Source: Acidobacteriota bacterium
Lineage (GTDB): Bacteria; Acidobacteriota; Vicinamibacteria; Vicinamibacterales; CAVVIG01
Direction of reading: 5' to 3'
Assembly: GCA_003222395.1 (NCBI GenBank)
Contig: QHWB01000034.1
Location: 1 to 64,000, forward strand
Length of the DNA stretch: 64,000 bases
Part shown: piece by piece, positions 15,465 to 24,035 of the stretch
Layout of the letters: every line of letters begins with the position of its first letter
Position numbering within the stretch: position 1 is the first letter of the stretch
Notes under the pieces: model-generated
The model's input: the letters and a program-made list of their open reading frames with translations, nothing else
Databases searched by the model: none
What the model was told of the DNA's origin: nothing
Position numbers and translations under genes: made by a program

Positions 15465-18020
15465 TCATTCCCATTGGAGCGCGCGAGTCGGATCGACCGC
15501 CGCCGCGCGCCGTGCCGGGATGACGCTCGCCACGAGCGCCACGCCGACGAGTGTGATGACGACGGCCGCGATCGTCAAGGGGTCGGTCGGACTGACGTTG
15601 AACAACTGACTGCTGAGCAGGCGGCTCGCGCCGAGCGCAGCCGCCACGCCGACACCGGCGCCGAGCGCGACCGGCCGCATCGCCTCGCGCAGCACGAGCC
15701 GCACGACGGCGCCGGACGATGCGCCGAGCGCGATGCGGACGCCAATCTCCCGAGTCCGCTGGCTCACGAAGTACGCGATGACGCCGTAGATGCCGCTGGC
15801 GGCGAGCAGCAGTCCCACCACGCCGAGGAGCGACAGCAACAGCGTGTTGAACCTCGCCGTCGCCAGCGTCGCCGTGAGCCGCTGATCCATCTGTCGCACG
15901 TCGAACAGCGGGAGGTCCGGATCGATCCGGGCGAGCGCGGCGCGCAGCGGGGGGGCGAGCGCCTGCGGATCGCCGTCGGTCCGCGCGACGACGTACATGG
16001 TGCGTCCGATCCAGTCCCACGCGGCATCCGGCGCCTGCGTCAGCGGGAGGTAGAACTCCGGCTTGGGCGGCGTCGCCGGACCGCGCGATCGCACGTCGCC
16101 CGCGACGCCGACGACCACCTTGTAGCTCGGCGTCCCGTCGGCGCCCTGCTCGCAGCAGCCGATCCGCTTGCCGATCGGGTTCTGGCCCGGGAACGCGCGC
16201 GCAGCGAGCGTCTCGCTCACGATCATCACGTTGAGCCCGCCACGGCGATCGTCGGCCGTGAATGCGCGGCCCTTCACGATTGGAATCCGCATCGCGGCGA
16301 AGAAATCGGACGTGATGATGCGGAGCTGACTCTGAATCAGCTTCCGGAGATCGAAGGCGCCGGCGTCTTCCGTCAGCAGCCCGTTGCTGCCGCCACCCGG
16401 GCCCATCGCGGCGTACGAGGTGACCGCCGAATGCGCGACGCCCGGCGCGTGCGCGACGTCGTCCGCGAGGCGCTGGAACGTGTCGCGCGCGTGTGCGGGA
16501 TCACCGTAGGACGTCTGCGGCAGCGCGATTCTCGCGCTGAGCACGCCGTGCGGATCGAAGCCGGGGTTCACCTGCTGCAGCGCGAGCGCGCTGCGAATCA
16601 GCAGTCCGGCGCCGACGAGCAGCAGCAGCGACAGCGCGACTTCGGCGGCGATCAGGCTTGCGCGCAGCCGATCGCGAAAGCCGCCGCGCGTTGATCCGCG
16701 GCCGCCTTCGCGCAGTCCCGTCTGGATCGCGCTGCGCGCGAGGCGAAGCGCGGGCGCGAGGCCGCACAGAATGCTGCATGCGATCGCGATCGCGAGCGCG
16801 AATCCGAGCGCGACGGGATCGACGCGCGCCTGCTCGAGCCGCGGCACGCCCGGCGGGCTCGCCGCGACGACCCCGGTGATGAACCACTGCGCCAGCACGA
16901 GGCCGGCGGCCGCCGCCGTCAGCGCCAGCACCGTGCTTTCGGTCAGCAGCTGGCGCACGATGCGGCCGCGGCCGGCGCCGAGCGCCGTGCGGACGGCGAT
17001 TTCGCGTCCACGGGCGGCGCCGCGCGCGAGCAGCAGGTTCGCGACGTTGCCGCACGCGATCAGGAGCACGAGCCCGACGGCGCCAAGCAGGATGAACAGA
17101 CGCGATCGATAGCTGCCGACGAACTGCTCGCGAAACGACTGCATCGAGTAGCGGAGCTCGCCGGCGTCGCGCGGGAAGTCGTGGCGCAGCCGCACGGCGA
17201 CGGCCTCGAGCTGCTGCAGCGCCTGCTGGATCGAGGCGCCGCGCGCGAGCCGGCCGTACACCGACAGGTAGTGCTCGTCGTGCATCGCCTTGCGTTCGGC
17301 CGTGAACGCGATCGGGACCCAGAGCTCCTCGCCGTCGCTCGTCAGATCGAACGCGGCCGTCATCACGCCCGACACGACCGAGTTGCGGCCGTTGATTCGA
17401 ATCGATGCGCCGACGATCGGGCGTCCGCCGAAGCGGCGCACCCATAACCGGTGGCTGAGGACGACGACGAGGTCGCGGCCCGGCTGATCCTCGTCCGGCG
17501 TGAACACGCGACCGGCGAGCGGTCGCGCGCCGAGCACGTCGAAGTAGTTCGCCGTCACGCGCCCGCCGATCACTCGCTCCGCGCTGCCCGCGTCGGACAA
17601 ATTGAAGTTCGCGAACTGCTCGGCGGCGAGCCCTTCGAACGCGGTGACGCCGGCGTTCGCGTCGACGTAGTTGCCGACCGACATGCTCGACGGCAAGCCC
17701 TGGAACGTTTCGCCGACGACGAAGAGGCGCTCCGGCTCGAAGAGCGGAATCGGCCGCAGCACCACGGCGTACACGGCGCTGAAAATGGCGGTGGTCCCGC
17801 CGATCCCGAGCGCCAGCGTGAGGACCGCGATCGCCGCAAAACCGGGATTTTTCAGAAGCTGACGAATGGTGAAGCCGATGTCCTGCCGGAGCTCGTTCAG
17901 ATGTTGCGCGCGCTGCATGTGGCGGTTCCTTCCTGTTCCGAGGCGTCGCAGGGTCGTGCGGATGCGCGCGCGATCGCCGAGGCGACGTTCGGCCTCGCGG
18001 CGCGCCGCGTCGACGGTCAT
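15465..18020 (-). CDS. duplicated orphan ABC permease (ADOP/MacB-FtsX type)
   Basis: An 851-residue inner-membrane protein with the duplicated permease architecture common in Acidobacteriota: an N-terminal helix ([16 protein letters not shown]), a periplasmic MacB-type domain, three FtsX helices, a second copy of both, and the ending DPTRALQWE. No ATPase gene is near. The family N-terminus is cut: intact members have about 50 more residues before the motif that here forms the start ([16 protein letters not shown]). The codons just upstream still read LRDRG in frame, fitting a deletion that joined it to a padR fragment. Function is probably export or envelope stress but is unproven. Confidence 0.88.
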   Translation of the reverse strand: MTVDAARREAERRLGDRARIRTTLRRLGTGRNRHMQRAQHLNELRQDIGFTIRQLLKNPGFAAIAVLTLALGIGGTTAIFSAVYAVVLRPIPLFEPERLFVVGETFQGLPSSMSVGNYVDANAGVTAFEGLAAEQFANFNLSDAGSAERVIGGRVTANYFDVLGARPLAGRVFTPDEDQPGRDLVVVLSHRLWVRRFGGRPIVGASIRINGRNSVVSGVMTAAFDLTSDGEELWVPIAFTAERKAMHDEHYLSVYGRLARGASIQQALQQLEAVAVRLRHDFPRDAGELRYSMQSFREQFVGSYRSRLFILLGAVGLVLLIACGNVANLLLARGAARGREIAVRTALGAGRGRIVRQLLTESTVLALTAAAAGLVLAQWFITGVVAASPPGVPRLEQARVDPVALGFALAIAIACSILCGLAPALRLARSAIQTGLREGGRGSTRGGFRDRLRASLIAAEVALSLLLLVGAGLLIRSALALQQVNPGFDPHGVLSARIALPQTSYGDPAHARDTFQRLADDVAHAPGVAHSAVTSYAAMGPGGGSNGLLTEDAGAFDLRKLIQSQLRIITSDFFAAMRIPIVKGRAFTADDRRGGLNVMIVSETLAARAFPGQNPIGKRIGCCEQGADGTPSYKVVVGVAGDVRSRGPATPPKPEFYLPLTQAPDAAWDWIGRTMYVVARTDGDPQALAPPLRAALARIDPDLPLFDVRQMDQRLTATLATARFNTLLLSLLGVVGLLLAASGIYGVIAYFVSQRTREIGVRIALGASSGAVVRLVLREAMRPVALGAGVGVAAALGASRLLSSQLFNVSPTDPLTIAAVVITLVGVALVASVIPARRAAAVDPTRALQWE

Positions 18021-18103
18021 GCCGCGATCGCGTAGCCATGCCGACGGCCGCCGGCGAGCGTCTTGAGGATCAGCGCGTCGAGCGTGCCGTGCAGCAATTC
18101 CGT
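18017..18103 (-). pseudogene. N-terminal remnant of a PadR-family regulator
   Basis: The minus strand encodes [16 protein letters not shown], then HGYAIAA and a stop. This is the first helix-turn-helix half of a PadR repressor, which normally runs on for some 80 residues. It stops inside the wing helix at the ATGA where the permease begins. The expected ATG is ACG (18103-18101), though TTG two codons later could still start. padR genes commonly precede ADOP permeases, so an internal deletion fused the two. The shared GCGATCGCGGC at the joint could have been the microhomology. Confidence 0.7.
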
Positions 18104-18126
18104 GGATGGGGGGAGCGTTCGGTCTA

Positions 18127-18145
18127 TACCTAGATCATCAAGGTA
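18127..18145. promoter_or_regulatory. TACCT-N9-AGGTA inverted repeat, possible PadR operator
   Basis: TACCT (18127-18131) and AGGTA (18141-18145) form an inverted repeat with a 9-nt AT-rich spacer, 24 nt upstream of the padR remnant. PadR repressors usually bind such sites in their own promoters. With PadR truncated the site may be unregulated or read by a paralogue. Confidence 0.4.
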
Positions 18146-18240
18146 AAGGCTTAGACGATCGCTCGGATGCAATGGTTTACAAAGATTCGCGTTGAAATCG
18201 AATCCGATTCGGCGCTACCCTCTGCCCTGCCGGGCGGGGT

Positions 18241-18269
18241 CCCCACCGCGCGGACTGTGCGCGGTGGGG
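18241..18269. repeat. 11-bp perfect GC hairpin in a leader
   Basis: CCCCACCGCGC (18241-18251) pairs perfectly with GCGCGGTGGGG (18259-18269) around a 7-nt loop. It ends 6 nt before the AGGAGGTG ribosome binding site of the HD-like gene. It belongs to the same class as the leader hairpins near 19207 and 45862. Its closeness to the SD could modulate translation. Confidence 0.8.
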
Positions 18270-18286
18270 TGCTTCAGGAGGTGCGC

Positions 18287-19111
18287 ATGGAAGTTGATCG
18301 CAGAGCCTTCATCGCGAGCATTGGCGGCGCCGCCGCCGTCGCGACGATGGACCACGAGGCGAAGGCCGAAGCGTTAGAGCATTACATGGAGGAGCAGCTC
18401 GACGCGCAGGTCGCCGCGCAGCAGGGCGGGCAGCCCGAGAAATTCCCCACCGTCGCCGAGATCGAGGCGCAGATCGAGACCCGGCCTTACCGGCGCGGCG
18501 CCGGATCCGTGTTCGTCGGCCAACGCGGCGAGAACGTCAAGAAACTGCAGCCGATGACCGCGAAGCCGACGTTGAAGGACTTCTTCGAGCTGCGGTTCGC
18601 GCCGGCCAACCACGTGCTCCAGAGCGCGACGCGCGCGCTCAAGACGGGCATGTCGGAGGAAGTGATCCTTGCGTGCCTGCTGCACGACTGCGTGCTGTCG
18701 CTCATCAAGCCGGATCATGGCTGGTGGGGCGCGCAGCTGTTCGAGCCGTACATCCCGGAGAAGAGCGCGTTCGCCATCCGCTATCATCAGACGCTGCGCT
18801 TCTATCCGGATCCGGAAGCCGGCTACGAGTACCCCGATCAGTACTATCGGATCTTCGGCCACGACTATCAGCCCCCGCAGTACATCGCCGACACGTACAA
18901 GTGGCTGAAGAACCACAAGTGGTACATGGAGCCGCGGCTCGTGACGGTCAACGATCTGTACGCGTTCGATCCGAACGCGAAGGTGTCGATCGAGCCGTTC
19001 ATGGACATCGTCGGCCGCCACTTCAAGCAGCCGAAGGAAGGGCTCGGCTTCGACAACAGTCCGAGCGCGCACATGTGGCGCACGCTGGCGAGGCCGGATT
19101 CGCCGCTGTAA
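18287..19111 (+). CDS. Tat-type exported HD-like protein
   Basis: From ATG 18287 the product has 274 residues. It starts MEVDRRAFIASIGGAAAVA, a twin-arginine-like signal. The body has an HD-type helical arrangement (NHVLQSATRALKTG, then LLHDCVLSLIKPDHGWWGAQLFEPY, then YHQTLRFYPD), whose His and Asp residues could bind metal. HD proteins are usually phosphohydrolases, and similar helical folds include oxygenases. The region after 200 is rich in Tyr, Trp and Pro (EYPDQYYRIFGHDYQPPQY). A strong AGGAGGTG lies 5 nt upstream; the longer frame from 18167 would hide the signal and the hairpin, so it is rejected. Substrate unknown. Confidence 0.65.
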   Translation: MEVDRRAFIASIGGAAAVATMDHEAKAEALEHYMEEQLDAQVAAQQGGQPEKFPTVAEIEAQIETRPYRRGAGSVFVGQRGENVKKLQPMTAKPTLKDFFELRFAPANHVLQSATRALKTGMSEEVILACLLHDCVLSLIKPDHGWWGAQLFEPYIPEKSAFAIRYHQTLRFYPDPEAGYEYPDQYYRIFGHDYQPPQYIADTYKWLKNHKWYMEPRLVTVNDLYAFDPNAKVSIEPFMDIVGRHFKQPKEGLGFDNSPSAHMWRTLARPDSPL

Positions 19112-19129
19112 ACCCGCGCGTGTGAATCA

Positions 19130-19254
19130 GAACGCAGAGCTCGCCGAGCACGGAGGGAAACGTTTTCTCCGCGGATCCCGGCGGTCTCTGCGTTCATTGT
19201 TTGAAGGCGCGGCATTGAGCCGCGCGGGCCTCGCGGGGACCCCTGAAGCCCCGC
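19130..19254. repeat. cluster of three inverted repeats upstream of a secreted-protein gene
   Basis: GAACGCAGAG (19130-19139) pairs with CTCTGCGTTC (19186-19195). GCGCGGC and GCCGCGC form a 7-bp stem with loop ATTGA (19207-19225). GCGGGG (19233-19238) pairs with CCCCGC (19249-19254). They fill the 163-nt gap almost completely and stop 9 nt before the GGAGG of the next gene. The ACGCAGAG phrase also occurs near 1278. Confidence 0.75.
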
Positions 19255-19274
19255 TCGGCTCTTGGAGGATCTCT

Positions 19275-19706
19275 GTGACACGGACGGTGACGGTCGGCGC
19301 CCTGGTCGTCGGAATCGCTGCGGCATTGGCGGCGCAGGCCGGGAAGTCGGCGACCGTCAAGAACCTGCAGATGACGGTCACCGCGGTTGAACGCGCCGAA
19401 AAAGCCTCGCTCAGGGACTGCCCGCCCGGCACGAACACGGTCAACGCCATGGCGAGGACGGGGGAGCAGTACTCCAACGTGACGGTCGCGTTCAAGGTCC
19501 TGCCCGGCTTCTCTCCCGCTCCGATGAAGCGGCCGCTGGTGACGGCCGCCGACGGGAAGACCTACAACACCTCTGTGCAGTTCGTCGACGTCGGCTCGGT
19601 GCCTGAATTCTCGTGCACGTTCGCTTTTCGCGTGCCTGAAGGCACGAAGCTGAAGAACATTCAGATCGAAGGCGCCACGCTCGACGTGTCCGGCCTCGAA
19701 AAGTAG
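19275..19706 (+). CDS. small secreted protein of unknown function
   Basis: From GTG 19275, with GGAGG at 19264-19268, the product is 143 residues. It has a signal peptide (TVTVGALVVGIAAALAAQA), then a beta-rich domain of about 120 residues with two Cys (RDCPPG; FSCTFAF) that could form a disulfide. The pattern VTVAFKVLPGF...VPEGTKLKNIQIEG resembles the immunoglobulin-like DUF4352 group, but I do not claim membership. The longer frame starting at 19122 reads through the hairpin cluster and is not used. Confidence 0.6.
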   Translation: MTRTVTVGALVVGIAAALAAQAGKSATVKNLQMTVTAVERAEKASLRDCPPGTNTVNAMARTGEQYSNVTVAFKVLPGFSPAPMKRPLVTAADGKTYNTSVQFVDVGSVPEFSCTFAFRVPEGTKLKNIQIEGATLDVSGLEK

Positions 19707-19736
19707 CTAAGGCCCGCCCCGCACGCGCCGATATCA

Positions 19737-20597
19737 ATGGTCGTGCTGCGTGCATTCGGCTTCACCGACAAGGGCCGGATCCGGCCCACGAACGAGGATT
19801 GCTTCGCCGTCGATGCCACGCTCGGCCTGTGCGTCGTCGCCGACGGCCTGGGCGGCCACAACGCCGGCGAAGTCGCCGCGCGCATCGCGGTCGATACGAT
19901 CGTCGAATTCTGTGGCGCGGCCCTTTCAGGGCCGCGATCCGATGGCGGGCCTGAAGGGCCCGCCGCACAACCGCGCTTCCCGTTCGGCTACGACCATTCG
20001 CTGTCGGCGGATGCAAACGTTCTGCGAACGGCAATTCAGCTCGCAAACCTTCAGATCCTCGAGGCGGCCATCACGACCAATGCCTACGCCGGCATGGGCA
20101 CGACGATCGTCGCCGCGCGCGTTGCGGCCGGCCGCCTCGCCGTGGCGCACGCCGGCGACAGCCGTCTGTATCTGCTGAATCGGAACGGCCTGCGCCAGAT
20201 CACGAGCGACGATTCGTGGGTTGCGGAGATGCTCGCAAATGATCCAACCGCCGATCGCCTGCTGCTCATGCACCATCCGATGGTCAACGCGCTGACCAAC
20301 GTCGTTGGAACGTGCGCGCGGACCGACGCGCACGTGGTCGAGGAGACATTGACGGGCGGCGAGCTGTTGCTGTTGACCACCGACGGCGTTCACGGCGTGA
20401 TGGACGACCGTCGCATTCGCGAACTGCTGACCGAGCACGAGGATCCGGATGCTGCTGCCGCGCGCATCGTGGCCGCGGCGATGGCGCGCGGCAGTCAGGA
20501 TAACTGCACGGCGATCGTCGCGCGCTATGTTCCTGATGAACGCTCCACCACGGCGGACGCGGAGGACACCTCCGTGCCGTCCGTGGTGGCGAGCTAG
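19737..20597 (+). CDS. PP2C-family Ser/Thr protein phosphatase
   Basis: A 286-residue metal-dependent phosphatase. PP2C motifs in order: TDKGRIRPTNEDCF (8-21), ADGLGGHNAGEVA (36-48), GMGTTIVAA near 120, VAHAGDSRLYLL near 136, LLTTDGVHGVMDD near 211 and GSQDNCTAIVARY near 258. It should reverse Hanks-type kinase phosphorylation, perhaps by the kinase at 6929-8704, though that gene is 11 kb away. Residues of about 60-78 (ALSGPRSDGGPEGPAA) are an insertion encoded by two perfect hairpins (19917-19965). No membrane segment or forkhead domain is present. Confidence 0.9.
   Translation: MVVLRAFGFTDKGRIRPTNEDCFAVDATLGLCVVADGLGGHNAGEVAARIAVDTIVEFCGAALSGPRSDGGPEGPAAQPRFPFGYDHSLSADANVLRTAIQLANLQILEAAITTNAYAGMGTTIVAARVAAGRLAVAHAGDSRLYLLNRNGLRQITSDDSWVAEMLANDPTADRLLLMHHPMVNALTNVVGTCARTDAHVVEETLTGGELLLLTTDGVHGVMDDRRIRELLTEHEDPDAAAARIVAAAMARGSQDNCTAIVARYVPDERSTTADAEDTSVPSVVAS
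19917..19965. repeat. two 8-bp GC hairpins inserted in the PP2C gene
   Basis: Hairpin one pairs CGCGGCCC (19917-19924) with GGGCCGCG (19930-19937) around loop TTTCA. Hairpin two pairs GGCGGGCC (19945-19952) with GGCCCGCC (19958-19965) around loop TGAAG. The loops are near complements of each other, so the two hairpins look like inverted copies of one element. They keep the reading frame open and add about 17 residues. Confidence 0.85.
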
Positions 20598-20611
20598 ATC
20601 TGGCGGGGAGC

Positions 20612-21295
20612 TCAACCGACGAATTTATATCCTGCGCCGTGCACAGTCAGGATGTGCTCCGGCTCGTGCGGCGTCTTCTCGATCTTCTGCCGCAGCTTCG
20701 CGACGAAATTATCGATCGTCCGCGTCGTCGGCGATTCCTCGTAGCCCCACACCTGATTGAGGATCTGCTCGCGCGTCACGACCTGGCCGGTGTGCGCGAC
20801 GAGATACCGGAGCAGATCGAATTCGCGCGCCGTGAAATCGATCCGCTGGCCGCCGCGGTGCGCCTGGTGCGTGCGGAAATCGATCTCGATGTCGCCGATG
20901 CGGCACGTCTCGAGGCCTGACGGCCGTCCGCCGGCGCGCCGCAGGACGGCGCGTACGCGCGCCAGCACCTCCGTGATGCTGAACGGCTTGGTGATGTAGT
21001 CGTCGGCGCCGAGCTCGAGGCCGAGCACCTTCTCGGTTTCCTGCGACCGCGCGGTGAGCATCACGACCGGCGTCGGATTCGCGCGCGCGCGCAGCTCGCG
21101 GCAGACCTCGAACCCGTTCTTGCGCGGCAGCGTGATGTCGAGGACAACGAGATCCGGCGCCGCCGAAATGGCTTTCGCGAGGCCCTCCTCGCCGTCGCTC
21201 GCCGTGATCACCTCGTAGCCTTCGAGCTCGAGGTTGTCACGCAGACCGAGCAACATCTGCGGCTCGTCCTCGATCACCAGAATCCGTTTCGTCAC
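20612..21295 (-). CDS. OmpR/PhoB-type response regulator
   Basis: A 227-residue regulator. The receiver domain (1-120) starts MTKRILVIEDEPQ with the phospho-acceptor Asp in LVVLDITLPRKNG near 53. The winged-helix DNA-binding domain (130-225) has REQILNQVWGYE and ends GAGYKFVG. The start is GTG. It overlaps the end of the sensor kinase gene by 59 nt, so the pair is tightly coupled. Its targets are unknown. Confidence 0.94.
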   Translation of the reverse strand: MTKRILVIEDEPQMLLGLRDNLELEGYEVITASDGEEGLAKAISAAPDLVVLDITLPRKNGFEVCRELRARANPTPVVMLTARSQETEKVLGLELGADDYITKPFSITEVLARVRAVLRRAGGRPSGLETCRIGDIEIDFRTHQAHRGGQRIDFTAREFDLLRYLVAHTGQVVTREQILNQVWGYEESPTTRTIDNFVAKLRQKIEKTPHEPEHILTVHGAGYKFVG

Positions 21296-22952
21296 CGTGG
21301 GTCTCTCCTGCGTACAGCGGGAAATGGAGCGAGAAGGTGCTCCCTGTGCCGGGCTCGCTCCGCACGCGCACGAACCCGCCGTGGCCCCGCATGATGTGGT
21401 CGACGATGGCGAGCCCCAGACCGGTGCCCTGCGGCCCGGAGCCGGCGTCGGTCTGCACGCGGTAGAACTTGCGGAAGATCTTGCGGTGCAACCGCGCCGG
21501 AATGCCGACGCCCCGGTCCGTCACGCGCACGACGCCGTAGTCGTCCTCGCGTCCGACGTCGACGTCGATCTCGCGGTTGTCGGGCGAATACTTCATCGCG
21601 TTCGACAACAGGTTCTCGAGCGCCTGGTCCGCCGCCTCCGGATCGATCAGCACCGGCACGTCGCCGTCGGCGTGGAGCGTGATCGAGAACTGATTGTGCT
21701 TGAACTGGCTCTCGAGCGAATCGAGCACGCGCCGCGTCAGCTCGCCGAGATTCCCCGGCTCGCGGCGGTAGCGCCGCAGCCCCGCCTCGATTCTGGAGAA
21801 ATCGAGCAGGTTGTTGATCAACCGCGTGAGCTTGCGCGCCTCGCTGTTGATGATGCGGTAGTACTCGTGCGCGCGCTCGGTGTTCTTGAGGCGACCCAGC
21901 TCCAGCGTCTCGGCGAACAGCTGAATCAGCGCGAGCGGCGTCTTGAGATCGTGCGACACGCTCGACACGAACGTCGACTTCATCTCCGCCACGCGCACCT
22001 CGCGCGCCGCCGCGCGCACGACGAAGAAGACGCCGAGCGCCAGCACGCCTGCGAGCATCGCCATCAGCGCGCGCTGCGGGCGTTCGCGCGCCGCGACGAT
22101 GTCGGGAATCGTCTGGTTGTCGTAGCCGGTGCGCAGGCGCCACATCTCCGGCTTGTGGCCTTCCGGCGCGATGAACCGCTGCAGCTCGGGATCGAAGAAC
22201 ACCAGCGCGAACGTCCGCTCGTCGACGTAGCGCGTCGGCGGCGGTCCTCCGTACGGATAGACGACGCGGCCGCCGGCGTCGACGACGGTCACGGTGAGCG
22301 GCGGAAATCCGGTGGGACCGTCGACGTGGTTGAAATGCGACGCGATGAACGCCGGAAAGAACTCGCGGCGCAGCCGTTCCGCGTCGACGCGCAGCGCCAC
22401 GAAGCTGGTCAGCTTGTCGCGCGCGGGGAAGCGGAAGCGCAGCTGCGCCTGAAAATACGTGAGCCGGCCGTCGATGGTCGTCTCGAAGAGCGAGATGGCG
22501 TGCTTCTGGGGCGCGAGCTCCTTGAAGCGCGTTACCAGCATCGCGGCCTCCGGCACGTCGGTCGTGAAGTCGCGATGCTCGCGGTCGTAGGCGAGCACCT
22601 CGTCGCGGTGCTCGACCGTCAGGTCGGACCACACGTAGTAGCGATCGACGAACGGCTGGGCGTTCAGGCCTTCATCGAGCGCCGGCGCGATGAGCGAGAG
22701 ATCGAGGGGTTCGGTCTGCGCCTGCGACACGCGCAGCAGCACGTTGATGTAGGGCGCCTTGAGCGCGTCCTGCAGGCTCTGCGTGATGCCGTTGGCAGTC
22801 TCCTGACTCAACTGGCGCAGGACGACGGCCGACGACTGGCTCAGCGCGGAGATCGAGCGGAACTGAAAGTAGAAGAGGCCGGCAACAGGAATCGCAATCG
22901 CGACGGCCAACGTCGCTGCGAGCCGGGCGCTGCGATCACCGAGTAGTTCCAT
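21237..22952 (-). CDS. membrane sensor histidine kinase
   Basis: A 571-residue kinase. Helix one is at about 10-30 (LAATLAVAIAIPVAGLFYF) and a sensor region of about 260 residues lies outside. Helix two lies near 300 (ALMAMLAGVLALGVFFVV), then HisKA with the phospho-acceptor in SSVSHDLKTPL, and HATPase_c with ENLLSNAMKYS, DRGVGIP and GTGLGLAIV. The sensor part is not a recognised PAS or CHASE domain to my eye. It phosphorylates the overlapping OmpR-type regulator. Copy 6 of the dispersed start-site element lies in its leader, followed by a mini-ORF (ATG...TAA) 6 nt before AAAG-ATG. Confidence 0.92.
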   Translation of the reverse strand: MELLGDRSARLAATLAVAIAIPVAGLFYFQFRSISALSQSSAVVLRQLSQETANGITQSLQDALKAPYINVLLRVSQAQTEPLDLSLIAPALDEGLNAQPFVDRYYVWSDLTVEHRDEVLAYDREHRDFTTDVPEAAMLVTRFKELAPQKHAISLFETTIDGRLTYFQAQLRFRFPARDKLTSFVALRVDAERLRREFFPAFIASHFNHVDGPTGFPPLTVTVVDAGGRVVYPYGGPPPTRYVDERTFALVFFDPELQRFIAPEGHKPEMWRLRTGYDNQTIPDIVAARERPQRALMAMLAGVLALGVFFVVRAAAREVRVAEMKSTFVSSVSHDLKTPLALIQLFAETLELGRLKNTERAHEYYRIINSEARKLTRLINNLLDFSRIEAGLRRYRREPGNLGELTRRVLDSLESQFKHNQFSITLHADGDVPVLIDPEAADQALENLLSNAMKYSPDNREIDVDVGREDDYGVVRVTDRGVGIPARLHRKIFRKFYRVQTDAGSGPQGTGLGLAIVDHIMRGHGGFVRVRSEPGTGSTFSLHFPLYAGETHGDETDSGDRGRAADVARSA

Positions 22953-22977
22953 CTTTATCCGCTGCGCATGTCGACAT

Positions 22978-23050
22978 TGTTTATTTTCTCGCGGGCCCCA
23001 CCCCCGCTCGCTGATGCCTTGCCCGCAACGCTTGAAAACGCGTTGCGGGC
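22978..23050 (-). repeat. dispersed start-site element, copy 6 (minus strand) with 11-bp hairpin
   Basis: Read on the minus strand it contains GCGAGCGGGGGTGGGGCCCGCGAGAAAATAAACA followed by ATG, the same core and ending as the copies before rplC, rplP and rpsN. Upstream of the core GCCCGCAACGC and GCGTTGCGGGC (23021-23050) form a perfect 11-bp hairpin. It lies 26 nt before the histidine kinase ATG. The ATG that follows directly opens only a short frame ending in TAA. Confidence 0.75.
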
Positions 23051-23070
23051 GGGCATGGCCGCAGGCGCTC

Positions 23071-24030
23071 CTACGGCTGCGCCGTCGTCTTCGTCTGGTT
23101 CGCGAGGAAGCCCTGGATCTGCTTCACCGCGTAATCAATCTTGATATCGAACGCCATCTTGCCGAGCGCGGCCGTCGATTTCCGCGCGTCGCCGCTGATG
23201 CCGTTGTTCTTGCGCGGCGCGGGGTTCCCCAACGCGGCAGGCGCGTTGGGGTCGCTCGGCGCGCTTGGATCGTTTGCGCGTCCGCGTCCGCGCTGACCCG
23301 GTTCCGGCACCGGATCGCCCTCGGCGGTCGGAATCAGCTCTTTCCGTACCCATCCCTTGTCGCCGCCGAGATACAGCATCGTCGAGGTGTCGGGAATGCC
23401 GGCATGCGAGCTGCGCGGATAGCCGTGCGCGACGAGCCACGCATCGAAATCGTCCTGCGCCTTCTTGTAGACCTCGTCGCAGAAATACACGTGGGCCTTC
23501 GGCGCGTACTTCGCCTCGAGCTTCGTGGCGACCGTGCGGTACGCGTCGGGCTGACCGCCGCCGTGATCGCCCATGATGATCACGTTCTTGAATCCCGTGG
23601 CGATGGCCTGCTCGGAGACGCGCTCGAGAATCGCGCTGAGAAGCTCCGGCGTCAGGCCGATGGTGCCGGGCAGATCCGCGCTCGCGTTGTTCGGCGTGTA
23701 CGGAAGAACGGGCATCGCGATCGCGTTGCCGAGCCGCAGCGCGATGGCCTTCACGATGGCGCGGCCCATCAGCGTATGACCGCCGTTCACGTTCTGCGGT
23801 CCGCGCTGCTCGGTGCCGCCGGTGTAGAAGAGCGCCGTCGTCTTCCCCTCGGCGATCGCCTGCTTCACCTCGGGCCACGTCATCATGTCGAATTCGACGA
23901 GGGGCTGCTTGCCGGCGGACGTCGTTCGCGTGGTTTGTTTTACGGCAACGGGCTTCGCGGCCGGCGCCTGCGCGAAGGCAGAGCCGGCGGCGAAAACGAG
24001 CGCGGCGACAGTACTCAGGATGCGCATCAT
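23071..24030 (-). CDS. exported creatininase-family amidohydrolase
   Basis: From ATG 24030 the product has 319 residues: a signal peptide (MMRILSTVAALVFAAGSAFAQA), then a creatininase-like fold. The metal-site region reads TGGTEQRGPQNVNGGHTL, where most family members have GSTEQHGPHLPLGTD, so the usual His residues are shifted. IIMGDHGGGQPD near 150 is intact. A Pro/Gly/Asn-rich low-complexity insert (about 245-275) precedes the last helix. Relatives hydrolyse creatinine or formamides in cofactor pathways; the substrate here is unknown. GGGAG lies upstream. The gene starts 6 nt after the cytochrome gene's stop. Confidence 0.8.
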   Translation of the reverse strand: MMRILSTVAALVFAAGSAFAQAPAAKPVAVKQTTRTTSAGKQPLVEFDMMTWPEVKQAIAEGKTTALFYTGGTEQRGPQNVNGGHTLMGRAIVKAIALRLGNAIAMPVLPYTPNNASADLPGTIGLTPELLSAILERVSEQAIATGFKNVIIMGDHGGGQPDAYRTVATKLEAKYAPKAHVYFCDEVYKKAQDDFDAWLVAHGYPRSSHAGIPDTSTMLYLGGDKGWVRKELIPTAEGDPVPEPGQRGRGRANDPSAPSDPNAPAALGNPAPRKNNGISGDARKSTAALGKMAFDIKIDYAVKQIQGFLANQTKTTAQP

Positions 24031-24035
24031 GTCTG

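Noticed and set aside
19122-19274. Longer start of the small secreted protein
   Set aside because: It reads through three hairpins and hides the signal peptide; GTG 19275 has a GGAGG at the right distance.
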